This document shows, in pieces, positions 1-12,900 of a stretch of DNA of 64,000 bases (positions within the stretch are counted from its first letter, which is position 1; each line of letters opens with the position of its first letter). Below the pieces are notes generated by a model that did no database searches, was not told where the DNA came from, and saw only the letters and a list, made by a program, of their open reading frames with translations. Made by a program: the position numbers and the translations under genes. Origin of the DNA: Dicyema japonicum (Eukaryota; Dicyemida; Rhombozoa; Dicyemidae); NCBI GenBank assembly GCA_011109175.1, contig RDEW01000020.1, positions 62,001-126,000 on the forward strand, read 5' to 3'.

Positions 1-154
1 GTTGTCATATATATACAACATTGAGCTTTAGTAAGTATACAAGTCTGGGCTGTGGAAGTCCCGGAAAAGACTAACGTCCTTTTTCAAATAATCGAATCTA
101 CCGACAGGCCTTCCGCAGGAGCATGATCACGTGGAACAAGGAACGTGCACAGGT

Positions 155-445
155 GTCTAGTACAACTGCCAGCTATATCCTCTGGAACAGCCACTCGGTT
201 TTGTGACGCTCGTTACTCACTTTCGATATCATAGATCCAAGTGAATTAGAAAAGAGACCTTCTTGAGCCCGAAGACTCCACTCGTGTCGACAATAACGGG
301 TAGTGCACATAATCTGGTGGAGAGGTTGCTGTTTTCTTATTTTGGAATTCTCGAATTTTTGTGCAGTCTTTCCAGATTTCAACGTAGAGTCTGAAAGTCT
401 TGGATGGGAAAAGGTGCATGCGCATCCCCGACCCCAAATCAGGCA
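155..445. repeat. Dispersed repeat, copy A (unclassified)
   Basis: This stretch is recognisably similar to two others in the window, at about 34915-35215 and 35300-35445. Shared landmarks are a block reading 'aaagagacc' followed by 'gaagactc', a 'tctggtggagagg' block, and a terminal 'ccaaatcaggcattt' block. Minus-strand reading frames across it are open for up to 98 codons but match no family I know. It is probably part of a retroelement. No ends or target-site duplications could be placed. Confidence 0.55.
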
Positions 446-838
446 TTTCCCCGAGAGAAGGAACAGACAGTGATCTCGTCAAGGCATTTTCCATGTCCAT
501 GATCCAGGCCCAACAGTTCCAGAGATACGGGAATCCAGCCACCTAAAGAATGTGCTCCACGGCCTTATTAATGGTGGCATGTCTCGGAAACCGGTCACTG
601 CTGTGTCGGCAAGAGAGTAAGTGAAGTCCTTTACAGTCCATAACAGATCCACAGCTTCACGAATGAGGCTGCTATAGGTCGACCCCGAGACGAACGGAAA
701 TATCTATTCAAAGGGCATCCTTATCCAGAAGGGAACAAATAGAAGATAATGAATACTAGCTGGTAGGGGGTAAAGCTAACAGAATCTGTTCTCGTTTATC
801 GAGAGATTAAAAATTTGTGTGTTTTTTTATTTATTTAA
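446..838. other. No gene recognised
   Basis: Nothing in this stretch could be tied to a gene, an RNA or a defined repeat. It sits between an unclassified repeat and the 3' end of a LINE fragment and is probably old retroelement sequence. Confidence 0.4.
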
Positions 839-839
839 C

Positions 840-1620
840 CCAAGACCACGATAAAGCCAAACTAATTATTACGTGATCCCGATGAATTCTAACAGAGACT
901 TCATCTTTGCCCGGTGTTCTTCCTAAGTGCCCGCATGAACGTACAGGACGGCTGCCTGAATTTTCAGGGCCACCTTCCTGTGATCTGGAGTCTAGTCTCA
1001 TAAGGGCCTCCAGAGGCGTAGGTCGGTTCGGTGATCATCACAAATCCAACGCTCCGTTTTTCCGTAAGCCCTCTTTTGCATTTCCTCAATTTTCCTCATA
1101 TTTGTCCAAGATATGGACGGTCCCCAAGAGGCGCATGCATATGAGAAACATGGCTCGATGTACTGTCTGTACACGTTCATCAAGACTGGGTGAGTACCAC
1201 TCTTCCATATTCCCGATAAACTTTTCAAAACGTTCAGTTTCTTCTCGCATTTCGATAGAATGCTTTCTACGTGTGGTGTCAAACAGAGATGCATATATTT
1301 TGTCACACCCAAGATCCTTTGACATCTGTTGAAAGGGATGTCGACCTTGTTTAACTTCAAGGTGACTGTCTTCCATCCCAATCTTTTGTCAGAGGTAAAT
1401 AGTGACGTAGACGACTTCTCTGCATTCACCACAAGCCGGTTTTCCACTATCCAGGCATTAAGCCTGTCAAGGTTAATTTGTATCCTTTCTGTGGCTTTCT
1501 GGATGTCCTGATCACGCGAAGCCAGCACAATATCATCCGCATGTAGAACATCATTATCAGATTCAAGAGTCGGGAGATCAGCCGAAAAGAGGTTAAACAG
1601 AACAGGGGATAAAGGATTAA
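840..1620 (-). mobile_element. Jockey/CR1-like LINE, 3' fragment of ORF2
   Basis: Read on the minus strand from about 1620 downwards, this encodes the end of the reverse transcriptase palm and the thumb region. It contains SPVLFNLFSADLP, then HADDIVLASRDQD (the catalytic box, with His in the usual Tyr position), then NAEKSSTSLFTSDKRLG and FNRCQRILGVT. The same order and near-identical motifs occur at 38400-38840 (plus strand) and 53500-54000 (minus strand), so the three are one family. The 3' end near 840-880 has an AT-rich tail and a 'gtgatccc' block shared with the ends near 48110 and 52870. One 176-codon frame is open (998-1528), but the copy is 5' truncated and frame-broken. It is a dead copy. 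Confidence 0.8.
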
Positions 1621-1783
1621 TAATTTTTAATAAAATATCTATAAATTAATTCAGCATTAAAGATATAAATTTATTTATTTATGTGCTTTACTAAATTTAA
1701 TATTCAAAATATTGATTAAAATTGCATTTTTTTCCGTGTGGTCTAAATCTAGTGCTAGTGATTGACTTGTTTAGAACCCTATA

Positions 1784-2937
1784 ATGGAATTACCAGAAAA
1801 CGACATCTCAGGTTTTATTTGAAAGCCCATTACAGTAGAAAATGACAATCAAGAGATTTCAAGCTCAAACGATCATAGTGCGATTGAAAATTTTGAGATT
1901 GAAGATGTGACTAAATTATATGAAGTCTCTGATTTATCTATAATGTCAAGGAGGATGAATTACCTTTAGAAGCCGAGATTGACAGTGACGATTACAACCT
2001 CGATGAAGGATCAGTTGACGAGAACGAGTTGGGTTATCCTCATTCCTTCATAATAGATTTATCCACCGATTCGGGGAACTCTTATATCTGCAATGTGGGT
2101 ACATTTAGTATGAAAAAAATTCATATTGGGGAGAAACACCAGGCCGATATTCCACCAATTACCGACGAACCTCTCCCCTTAACTAGTCAAAATGAACAAA
2201 TCTTATGGAGTTGTTCAGACTTCTCATTGGACGAGGGTAACTGCACTTACTATTTTAGTTAGCAACTTTTTGGTCTCCGCTGGGTCGACTATTCATACAA
2301 ATGGCTGTGTGGCGGATGATGAGAACGTTTCTATGTTAGTAAGCTTTAGTTGCTGTTTGGATTAATGACCAATAATTACGACGTAGATGCTGCACTAGAA
2401 AATTCGCACGTGGGTGATTTTTCGGACATGACTGGTATCTTGTTGCATTTACTGCTAGAATTTATGAATTCGTGGTCAGAAAATGACTGTCTTGCCTTTG
2501 AGGATGGTCTTGTTAAATATGGGAAGGATTTCCTGGCAATTCGAAATGTGAAGCTCCCGTATTACGAGGTGGGTGATTTGGTCAAGTTCTATTATATTTG
2601 GAAAATGTCTCCACGTGCTGATGAAATCAATCTGTATCTCAAATCCAATTCGGCTTATTGGAAAACTGTAGAATATGGGAACAGAGATATGTAGTCATTT
2701 TGTCTATATTTTAGTGACCTCACAAAAGTTATTGTCTCCCACGTGTGTAAGGATGATTCTTTACGCTATCCGAATGGTTATCTGTCCAGTTTTCGGAGGA
2801 ATATTGGGCCGAAAGATGACTCTGATGAGGAAAGCTCTTTAATCCCCAAAATTGATATGAAATACTATGCCTTTTTTCTGCATGATATTTACCGCCAAGC
2901 TAAGGGGAAGTCTGTTAATGAGGAAAATGACCCCTGA
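1784..2937 (+). CDS. MIER-like ELM2-SANT corepressor subunit
   Basis: Spliced through seven introns of 22-26 nt, this gives a protein close to the MIER (mesoderm induction early response) family, which recruits histone deacetylases 1/2 through an ELM2 domain and a SANT domain. The start ATG at 1784 is followed by an acidic N-terminus, which MIER proteins also have. The ELM2-like part includes KKIHIGEKHQADIPP and NEQILWSC (about 2110-2215) and a helix ending NNYDVDAALEN. The SANT domain follows at about 2460-2620, with SWSENDCLAFEDGLVKYGKD and VGDLVKFYYIWKMSPR. The C-terminal part (2718-2937) is hydrophilic and acidic, and the stop is at 2935. All placed introns restore frame without any indel, so the gene looks intact. 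Its length of about 300 residues is shorter than vertebrate MIER1. The exact ends of the third intron are less sure, because it has no stop codon. Confidence 0.8.
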
Positions 2938-3129
2938 AGACAGTTCCTTACATTTTATTTGATATTTATTGTTTTCTTATTGACTCGTTAAGCACACTTC
3001 ACGTGGGAGGCTGGTGACCATTAGGAAGTGCACCATTAAGACCGCTATTAATAGATCCTACACTTTCACGTTGAGTCATGGTGGTTCATAGTGAGAGAAG
3101 AGATTTCGAATTTCTTTTGCTACCGGAGA

Positions 3130-4310
3130 TGGATCATCCAACCTCTACTAAAGTATTCTCACTTGTCCTTTTATCAAAAACAAATATGTCCGGCTTGTTA
3201 TTCTGTACTTTGACATCAGTCATTAGCGTCGTATTGACTCGGATCTCAACATTCTCAGTTGTTACTATTGATTGGACTGAGTGAGTCTTCAGTTTCTTTG
3301 AATATGTGATTCCATATATACGACACAGGTTTAAATGAAGACATCTCACCAACTCATTGTGACGTCGTATGTAATCACTATTTGATATCCTATTGCATCT
3401 CGTTGCCAAATGATCGACTGTTTTTGCAATGATTGCAATTCGATCCTTTTTCTTTAAAGAACAAATTTCGGTCTTGTAAAAGACAATACAAAACTTCGGC
3501 TCTTGGACTATTATTCCCTCTTGCAACCATCCCGAAGATGATGCAATGTCAACAGTCGGATCTTTTAAACATTTGAATAACATAGAATGAAGAGATTTAC
3601 TGTTAATTTTCATCAATAACCATTCAATTTGGACTTGTTTAAGTTTCCCTACATCCATTTTAGAGGAATTTTCATCCAAGTTATCTTTCTGAGTTAAGAA
3701 TCCCGTTGCCATATGTGTTTTCTTTAAATTGACAGCCCGCAGAATTCCAGCTTTCCTCAGACACACATTAGATTTTCTTTCCAAATCATGGAGGAATTGG
3801 AACAACATGCATTCACTTTTGAACACGATTGAAGTGAGTCCTCTCCCAAGCTTATCTCTTGGTAAATAGACCCTTTCTTTATTTGCAGGCTTTAAATGAA
3901 GTTTTGTCTCATAAAGAATACGTCGAACATCAACATCCTCAAACTCATGTGGTTCAATATTGATTAGTCCAAAATAATAGTTGTAAAGTGACAGTGGGGA
4001 TTCGTTAATCGCTTTGAACATATTTACTGCATTCAACTTTGCTTGCCAAACCCTTAATTCTTTTTCGGCAATCTTTTCTAAAATTTCCTGTTTTAGAGTG
4101 TTACTCCATTTATCCTCCAACATTCCTAGGTATCGATAACCTTGAGTTCCATCCAAATATTTTGCTTCCTTTGATAAACATTCAACATTAGTAGCCGACT
4201 TAATGTTTTTATTGAGTCCTGCTGATTCAAAAAATAATTCAATGTCGTGCATCATCTTAATAATCGTGGCCTCTTCCCGGGCAAATATTTTTCTAATTAA
4301 CAAGAACAGG
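3130..4310 (-). mobile_element. R2-like LINE (restriction-like endonuclease type), 3' part
   Basis: A 389-codon frame (3134-4303) covers the region downstream of the reverse transcriptase in an R2/Dong/NeSL-like retrotransposon. Visible motifs are FFESAGLNKNIKSATNV, LDGTQGYRYLGML, VYLPRDKLGRGLTSI, a Cys/His block VDHLATRCNRIS with SDYIRRHNELVRCLHLNLC, and an endonuclease start NNKPDIFVFDK followed by TLVEVG. The last two correspond to the PD...E signature of the restriction-like endonuclease in this clade (known from the family). The same blocks recur at 45680-46850 on the plus strand. The copy lacks the RT palm upstream and most of the endonuclease downstream, so it is a fragment, but its long open frame suggests it is fairly young. 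R2 elements usually sit in 28S rRNA genes; no rRNA sequence is seen here. Confidence 0.8.
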
Positions 4311-4334
4311 ATTTAATTTATTTCTCGGTGTATT

Positions 4335-4547
4335 AATAATCAACTAGACTTTACGAGTGACGCCATCATCAGTTAACATTTCACTGCAGAACCGGATCTA
4401 TAAAGGACATAAACCCAACAAAAAGAAAAAAGAAGTGAAGATCATTCCTGGTCCTCCCTCTACGATTAGTTATCATAACTGTTCTTGGCATAAAAATTAA
4501 GTGTTTATCGTGCCTGAGAGGAGCTATAGCTAATATCTCTTCGTTAA
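4335..4547 (+). repeat. tRNA-derived SINE family 1, body only
   Basis: The segment starting 'acgagtgacgccatcatcag' and running through 'cactgcagaaccggat' and 'ggacataaaccc' matches the bodies of the two SINE copies at 58800-59125 and 59190-59510, in opposite orientation. The tRNA-like head seen in those copies is missing here, so this copy is 5' truncated. Confidence 0.7.
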
Positions 4548-4559
4548 TTTTTTAATTTT

Positions 4560-4888
4560 TTGCCGCGTGGCGCCATGTGGTGCTGCGTGGTTAATCGGTT
4601 GAAGTTTTCTGCTTGCTTGTCTGTTCCTCCTCTCTCTTCCTAATAAGAGTGGAGTCATGTGATCCGCCTGTCTAGGTGACGCCCAGTGCCAGACCGGCAT
4701 GAAAAAGGATCATTTGCTCTTTCCCACTCCACTGGAGGGGTTTCCACAACTGCATGTAATGGACGTCTTTTTATATGATTCCGGATGGACTCTGTTTCTG
4801 TAAAAGTGGAAACTGGATACACTTAATTAGTTGTTTACTTTAACTTCTTTCTCGGTGTATCCGGGGTTAATAAATAATAATAATCTCT
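4560..4888 (+). repeat. Short non-autonomous retroelement (family 2)
   Basis: This unit contains 'gtcatgtgatcc', 'gacgcccagtgc' and 'ctggaggggttt', which recur in order on the minus strand at 32195-32400. A weaker match to the first two blocks lies near 37046-37075, at the 5' side of a LINE copy. The 3' end ('ttaattagttg ... ggggttaataaataataataat') resembles the 3' ends of the jockey-like LINEs in the window. It looks like a short element built from LINE 5' and 3' sequence, or a SINE that borrowed a LINE tail. Confidence 0.6.
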
Positions 4889-4989
4889 TCGTAAAGTGCA
4901 GTATTATCAATCTAATTTACCATAATACGTCAACCACGTGCATCCAACCTTTTGATACTCAATTATTCGCTTAACATTTTCATGGAATT

Positions 4990-5900
4990 TCAAAATTAAT
5001 TAATGACGTCATTTTACAATTGCTTCCTAGATTCTACCGGGAAATCTATCAAAACTCTTCTTGGATTGCCTTAGTAAAAGAAAAATCGACTCAAAATGGA
5101 TGGCCAACTACGGAGGGAAAACAAAAGGGAGCACAAAAATCAAAATGGTTACATTTGTTTTCGTCTTTGAATCAGAATAGAAGTTTGGAAAAGCTGAGCA
5201 GATGAAGATCAGAACCAAAAGGACTCGAACAATCTGATTTAATTTTACGTAAAAATTTCCAAAAACCATTAAAGTTAGGGGAACAAAGAATGATCCGACT
5301 TCATATAAGCCAATCGCGTTGCTCTGCTCCATGCTGAAAATCCTAGAGAGGTTGGTTCTTTCAAAAATTAAAGGTTTTCCCCAGTATATGGCATTTCAAC
5401 GTGAATTCAAGGAAGAGAGGTCTGCTTCGGCTCACAAATCAGCCTTGAATAATACATAATGGATTTTCGCAAAGGCTGAAACACCTGAAGACTCCACTTT
5501 GCTTCATTGATGTCCAAAAGGCTTTCGACTCAGTGTTAAAAAAGATCCTTACTATGAAAATTTTCTAAACAAGAATCCCAGAAATTTAAACTCTGGCTAG
5601 CTAACTTCCTTAGCAGTCGACGAGGACGTGTTTGTACAGACAGTCAATGGTGCTCACGACTTAAAACGTTTTAACGAAATGCGAGAAGATTAATTTTCTG
5701 AAGAGTCTCTTAGAATTATGGAAGGTCGATAGCCATCCGGTCCTTTAATCCAAGTACAAAAATTTACATCGAGCCTGTCATCTCTTACGAATGCGCATCA
5801 TGGGCCTTTTCATCTCATGGACCAATTCTGTTAGGGTTTTTTTGGTGGCTACCCAAAAAAAGCTCTGACGCCTGGAGTAATATGTTTGAACTGAATGGAG
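4990..5900 (+). mobile_element. Jockey/CR1-like LINE, broken RT fragment
   Basis: Short frames on the plus strand encode pieces of the reverse transcriptase in the expected order: NDPTSYKPIALLCSMLKILE, then FREFKEERSAS-like text, then LHFIDVQKAFDS (palm motif A) and later thumb-like text. The frame shifts repeatedly and stops are common, so this is an old, dead copy. It belongs to the same broad family as the copy at 37040-38880, which has FDSVSRKILTQKIF at the matching place. Confidence 0.65.
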
Positions 5901-6139
5901 GTACATGTCCCTTCTATCGGGACCGAACCGTTCCTTAGTCAGTTTGGACTTGTGTGGACCGACAAGAAGCACTACCCCAGGCTGAGGATACTTAGTCGCA
6001 TGAGGGTCACAATTAGCTCAGGTTTAACATTTATCTTGGTTTTAATACTAATGTTTAATATGAGGTATATTGAAGTTTTTACACTCATTTGAGACACTTT
6101 TATTGAGTGAAATATAAAAATTACAAACAGGTGTGAATT

Positions 6140-6830
6140 CAGTGGTTCTCAACCGCAGCCCATCGGGCCGCATGCGTCCTTTTTAAAAGTATAAAAATAT
6201 TAAATATTTTTGGTGGATCCTCATGTCCAGATGAAGAAAACTATTGTTTGCATTAAATTTTAATTAATATTCAAGAAAATCGTGCATTTAACCCTAAATG
6301 GAAGGAATATTTTTTTTGAAGCCTGATTTGTCACGCACATTGCCTGATTTGTCATTTTATTATACGATGTCTGAGTCATATAATGTCGAGAGGCATTATA
6401 TGAATAATTTTTCAGAATATGTTTTTTTCAAGGTAAATCAAGAAAAATCTATATTTCTGTGAAATCAAATCGCAAACTAAACACCATTTTGTTAAATAGC
6501 ATATGTTCACTTTTAAAATACCAAATTACGAGTGCGTACAAAAATATGTCTGTAATTGGATCAGAATGTCTGTAAAGCTCTGTTCAGCAGACACACGGAT
6601 CAAAGCTAAATTTCGCAACCAATTAACTAATGAACATCTTATGCAACTGTTACGTACGTCTTCATCAAAACTGAGTCCCTGTTTTGAAAGAATAGTAGAA
6701 GGAAAGCAGATTCAATTCTCACATTGATTTTAGTTAATTAAGTTTAATTTTCTTTAAATTTTTTTGCGGCGCGCGAAACAATTGTTAATTATTGATTTGG
6801 CAAGCAGACCAATAAGGTTGAGAACCACTG
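6140..6830 (+). mobile_element. hAT-family DNA transposon remnant
   Basis: The 691-bp element has matching terminal inverted repeats: CAGTGGTTCTCAACC at 6140 and its exact reverse complement ending at 6830. This terminal sequence is typical of hAT elements. Inside, a plus-strand frame (6503-6727) ends with FRNQLTNEHLMQLLRTSSSK and then IVEGKQIQFSH, which matches the C-terminal dimerisation region of hAT transposases related to domesticated ZBED/GTF2IRD2-like proteins. Most of the transposase is missing, so this is an internally deleted, non-autonomous copy. The expected 8-bp target duplication is not clear (flanks 'tgtgaatt' and 'attaaagt'), which suggests age or flank change. Confidence 0.8.
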
Positions 6831-6986
6831 ATTAAAGTAGTACAACAAAATGTCGTTTTAATAATAATTAAACATTAAATAAAATAAAAATTTAAATTAA
6901 ATAAAAAAATAAAAAATAAAATGAGAAAGTCAAAATTATACAATCGTTTTCGCGTTGTGTGATCATTGATTTAAATTTTATTACGA

Positions 6987-9900
6987 ATGAAGAAAGTCTT
7001 TTCTGATGTAAAGTTGGACTTTAACGAAAAGCAGTCGTTAAAAGACGTTAAAATCAACAAGGGGATCATTATCAATGGTATTCTCACTTAAAGTAAATTT
7101 ACTAGAATTCAACTTAATTTGCCTCGTTGATCACTCCAATACTGTTTATATCTACTCAATATATGAAAGCAAACTGATAAAGCAAATAAAATTGGAGGAT
7201 TACTCCAAGAAGATGATTAAATCAGTCAATCAGATTTTGTTTTCCATAACCAGCTTAATTCCATCCATTTTTGTTGCCCATTCGTCTCCAAATTCCGAGG
7301 GAGGGATAATTATCATAAACATTGAAGACTTCGACTCTATCATTAGCATAAACACGTTGAATGAAGTTTCTTGCTGTTTTGAAGCTTAGGCGTTATCCTT
7401 GTTTGTGCTTTTGAAGGATAAACGGAAATTTGGAATGTCAGAGACCGTCATTTACGACGACTTTGTCCTCGTTGGATGTCCAATGGGAAAAATTTTCGTT
7501 TTTGGTATTTTTTCATATTAAATTACGCAACGACTATCATTTTGTTTTGTTTTACTCTATTTTGATAATATTTTACATTTCAGATTTGAATTCTGCCCTA
7601 AAAAACAATTTTTGGACTTTTAATGTGAGCATTCGCAAGCTGACGAATTTCACTTCATTTGCAGACAGTGAAAATAATATAAAAAGTGGGAAACTGTCAG
7701 CATACTGGATTAATAGTGAAATCTGGCTTATTTTAGGATTAAATTGCTGTGCCTCTGCATCTGTCACTCACATTAACTATATTTACTCTCGTAAACTGAT
7801 TCTGGTCGGCCTCAGTTCTGGCTTTGTCAAGATTTACCCACTTTTTAACGTCCCAACCACAAAGTAACTCTAAATTGCTTGTTTTAGAAATAACCTTAGC
7901 CTGAACGTGGGAAAAGAACTATCAATTCTCCATTCACAACAATTTCTCAACGTTTGTGGTGATGATTTCTCCAAATTAAATTTTTGGATCAGCTTCGGGT
8001 TTATTTTGTCATAATCCAGTAATAAAAACGTGGCTACTGGGCTTACACTTTTGCAAGTTGACTGCTCGAGTTTACTTAATACCAAGCAAATTTTGACGAT
8101 TGACTCCACCTACTTTAAAGGTACCCTACGAAGTCTGCAAATTGGTTCCATTTCAGACTACGTTTGCCCTGGGAAATACAACTTGACTGGTTTAATTTTA
8201 CTATTGCTATTTTACTAGATGTTTCTAATTTGAATGTGTTCTGCTCGACCACTGTTGAAGGAAATTGTCTAGTGGGGACTGTGTTTGTGTTTGATTGCAA
8301 CAAAATATTGAGTACTTACTCAAGGGAGGATGTTTTTGACAGGTTTGGATCTTATTTTACATGAGGTGCTGTCGCTCTGTTGAGTTCTTCCGCAGAGAGA
8401 AATTCCCTGATGATTCAGATTTGCTTGTTTCATTATTTTAATCATTTCAGAGCGTCTATGCCAGTTTTCCCTTAAACAGCCTTGATAAGTACTTGTCCAC
8501 TTTTTGTAGAGTTCATGATTATATTTAGCACTGAAAATACTCACTTTTGACGGTTATTGGAGTATGCTTGTCACGGGGGAACAATTCATGGTAGTATCTG
8601 CCTCTTATTTTAGCAACTTTATAAATTTTTGGAAAATAATAGAGAATCTAACCAAAACGAGGATACTTTTTTTACAAACTCAATCGAATCAATTTTAGAT
8701 GCTTTTCTAGTTGGAGATCACCACCCGAGTGTTCTTGAAAGCATATCTGAGCGATTTAGTGGTATTTACTAGCGTTTATTTTAGAAGTTCCTGGAAGAGT
8801 TCTCACGTGGGCTTCCACTAAAATACAAAATGGGTTGTCGATACTCTGTGATTTGGGTACATTTGTGGTCATTTTCATAGATAACAAAATAAGCGTTAAA
8901 TGTCAGAAGCGACTTTTGCTCGATTTGGTCGAATTTAGACGAAATTTGTATTCGATACAAAAGATTTTTGAGTATTTGGGGAAAAACGGACTTGTTGACA
9001 ATGGTTCGGGAGTCTAATATAGTTTAGCTCAAGTGCAAGTCAGTCAATGTGAGTCATTGGATAGACTTTTACAGTTTTTTCATAGTTTTCACTCAAATGA
9101 CTTTGTATTTGGTTTGCTTTGAGTAACTCAGTTTAGACCATTTCGGAAGCTTGAATTACCGTCGATTAATGTCGTCTTTGAAGGAAACGATTGATGAAAG
9201 AAACGCTGCCAATCGTCCCCCACCTTTGATTGAATTGTTGGTTGACAGATATGGCTGTTTTGATAGCAATTACAGTCCAATTGATATTATAGTTGTATTT
9301 TGTATTTATTATAGAAAATTCTCTCACTTCCTAGGATGAGTAGCCCATTTGATACATTCGCTGCTGTTTTGGCGTCTTATACTATATTAGATTTGGTCAA
9401 TTTGGCCGGACTTTCCGATTTTATTTCTTCTGATTTCAATTTTTTGGTGAATCTGTTAGATAGAATGTGTCTAACACTTCACAGTCACAGGATTTCTTTC
9501 ATTTCTTTAATAATTTGGATTATTGACAATAAAAGCTTAGACGAGGCCTCCAATCTTCTCAAAGTATTCATTCTCTCATTTTCAGACTGTAATACCAAAT
9601 CTGATGGAATATCCATTTCAAAGCGGCGATAAATGGCTGTGTGGGATGATTCTGCAGAGAATGGTCGTGTTTGGATTCTATGAGTTGGCTTACGAGTTTC
9701 TGACCTCTGTGAATATTTTCTCAGACGATTTGTTTGTTCTCAAATTATTCGTTTATATTCGGCTGGAGTTTTCGCATATTTTACTAATCCTTAGGATGTG
9801 GAATAGGGCAGTCAAAATTGTACTTTCTGAAGACAGATCTCCATTGATGCTTCACTTTGGCTTAAAAATGGCCGATTGTTTGCTGTTTAATTACTTTTAG

Positions 9901-12900
9901 CTGAAAATTTTGCAAGGACTTTGGCGCAATTCCCGATTTCCGCAGAATTTAAGGATAAAATATTCGACGTTGACTGTGGAAAGTCTCCAATGTTTGAAAA
10001 TTATGTTTCCTTCTATCTTGGGAATCAGTGCTTAATTTTCACCAAATCTCACTCAAATGTTACATTTATTAGTGAATGTAGGACTTGACCACGTGTATGA
10101 AGAATAATTTGATAAGAAAGCTAGAAGATGGTGGAAATGCCCCGGAAGATCCTCTTAAATCATTATTGGAAGCCTTTTCTCTTAAGCCTGACATGACCGA
10201 TGAGGCATGTGTGGATTTCTTTGCAGGTGGAATCAGGTTGTTTAAATGTCTGACATTTAGAGATGAAATTGATAGTCTGTGGACCAAAGACTGTGTAAAA
10301 CAAAGGGAACAAATAAAGTTGACTTGTTTAGACTATTATAGATATAGTTTGAATTCCTTATGGGAGGTTTTTGGATCTTATAAGTTTGAAAACAAGGCTG
10401 AACGGTATGTGCACTTTAACTGCAATCCGATAGTACACGAAATGTATTCTCTGTCCATAGTTTAGATTTGGCGATTCCTTTTCTGTTTGTCAGTCAGATG
10501 AAGCCCAGGTAAGCATAGTCAGTGATACGTCGATTGAGATGGTCAATTACTCATACCCAAATGAGCTAGTCTCTGATGTTCAAATGCTGACCTCTCCCGC
10601 TGATAATTACCATTTAATCAATCTGGGCGAATCGATACCGCAAATTGAACAAATGACAGGGAATATTGGCAGAGATGACCTATTCCAAGGCGAAGACATG
10701 TTAATTTCTCCAATTGTTAAAGCTGGGGACATTACTGGGTCGGTTACCTCACAGGATGTTAGTTATGTTGCAACACACTGCAGAACTAAGGACAAATCAG
10801 CGTTACCAAAACAAGACCGATTACCATCGACTACTTTGAAAGAGGACATGTCAGAGGTATCGAAAGGGGAACAGTCCCCAACTGGTGCTAATATTGGGGA
10901 ACAAACTCACACTTTGAATTCAGATAATCTTTTATCGGCATTTTCGCTTCGTGCCGCTATTACTAATCCTATTTATGATAATTATCAGAATATTATTGAA
11001 TCGAAGCTTATGGATAATTCTCGTTATTTGGATGAGAGTGCTCAGAGTTCTCCTGACCGAAGTATGTTGACCTCGGTGGATCAACCATTTACTCGCCTTC
11101 CGAACCTATCGAGGCCTTCTATTTCTTGTAAAACTGAGGACTTGCCTGAAAAAATATTATCAGTGATGTCTAATGTGGGTACCCCTATGGAGTTGTCAAC
11201 TATTGAATTGCCTGAATCCTCTAAGAAAGAAGATTTAATACGCGAATCAGTTTCTGGCTTGTCCTGTAGTGACGCACAATTTACTCCAAAATTTCCGCTT
11301 TTTGAGACACGTGACGATATTATTGAAACTGAGACTTCAGTAATTTATCAGCCGATGAATATTTCCATTCCAGCCACTGTTCCCCAATCTACTTTTGAAT
11401 CTCCGTTAGAGTCGTCTGTCTTTTTTGAAGTGAAACCTATTGAGGAGAACACCCCTCAGTCTAGTGAACAGTTCGAAACTAGAGAGGTTGAAAAACATTC
11501 ATTTTCATTACCCACAAAATTATTCGTCGAATCAAATGTTAGCATAGGTGACATTTCACCATTGGCAGGCTCAACTGATAATATGGAGTGTTCTTGTGCA
11601 TTGCCGATTACTTCAACTTTATCCCATAACGAATCATCAAAATTACCACCAGTGGAGATTACTGAAAAGATTACAGAGTGTCTTGATCGCCAAAGCACAA
11701 ATACTGGTGTCTTCAAGACTCCCAGTGTTCCTCAGTTACTTAGAGAAAAACATTCCCTAATCAAAGATGATTGTTCATTCACTCCCATGCCTAAACAAGT
11801 TCCATTTACAGAATTTTCCTTTCAGCAAAATATGGATGAATCGAAATATTCCTTTGCCGAACCCGCGACTATGTTGAACTACAGTAATCCTGGAGAAAGT
11901 GCTAATACTAGTATCTTTAATGCGGCCAGAGTTCCCCAGTTTTCTAAAGAAAGATTTTCGTTCGTCAAACCTGACAGTATATTTACCCCAGAACCTAAGA
12001 AACTTATAATTACAGAATCTACTGGGGAACTACCTGATTTTGATGCTAGTAAGGCTAATGTTGAACATGTTAATGAATCTAAATGTTTAATGAAAACACT
12101 TTCATGTCAAGAAGATTCCTCCGACGTCATGAGTTTTGTTCCTCCCCTTATTAAATTATCAGAGTCCGAAAAGCGACCTTTTGTGGGATTTGGGCTTTCT
12201 GACCCATCTGAGAAGACTAGTCACGAATTCCAGATTAATGAGTCACTCAAACATTCTTTTGCTCCTCCTTCCGTTATATTTCCCACGTCCTCGGATATTT
12301 CTCAGAATATGTGTGAACCATCTGCTGCTGGATTTGAATTTACAGGGCCCGATATTCTCTTTCAATCCACGTGCCAATCCATCAATGTTGGGTCAAAGTC
12401 AGTCATGGAATCTTCTGTTTTTACAGAGACTTTACCTGCTGACATTAATATTGGTCAGATACCATTATCTCAATCTGTGGAGACATCATTTATTACTCCC
12501 AGTTTTCTACAAACCGAACTATCAGGAAGAATTAGTGTAATTCAAGATGACAGACTGGGAGTTGTTAATTCTCCTTCTGTACTTCACAATCAGTCAAATA
12601 AGGAAACTCTTCAGGATCCTCAGGAAACGCCTTATTACTACCCAAAGTCGGCAGAAGAGACTGTGAGAGATATTTCTGGTGATTTCTCTGTCACTCAAAC
12701 AGAAAATGTCCGATCTGTTGTGGAAATTAGTGATTCGGGAAATAAAGATGTACCATGTGAAGTTTGTGATATTTTTGACTCTTAGGAAATGCCTTCTACC
12801 CAAAGCAATCAAGAAAATGAAGAATTTTCTGAAGAAACTGAAAAGCAATATGAAATTGTTTCAGATAAGGGAAATTTGTCGGAGGCTGCTATATTTGATA

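Noticed and set aside
11456-11716. Antisense ORF inside the ELYS-like tail
   Set aside because: It is a shadow of the open plus-strand exon and has no protein features.
12136-12540. 134-codon Leu-rich ORF in another frame of the same exon
   Set aside because: It overlaps the better-supported 748-codon frame and its composition is what a frame shift of that text gives.
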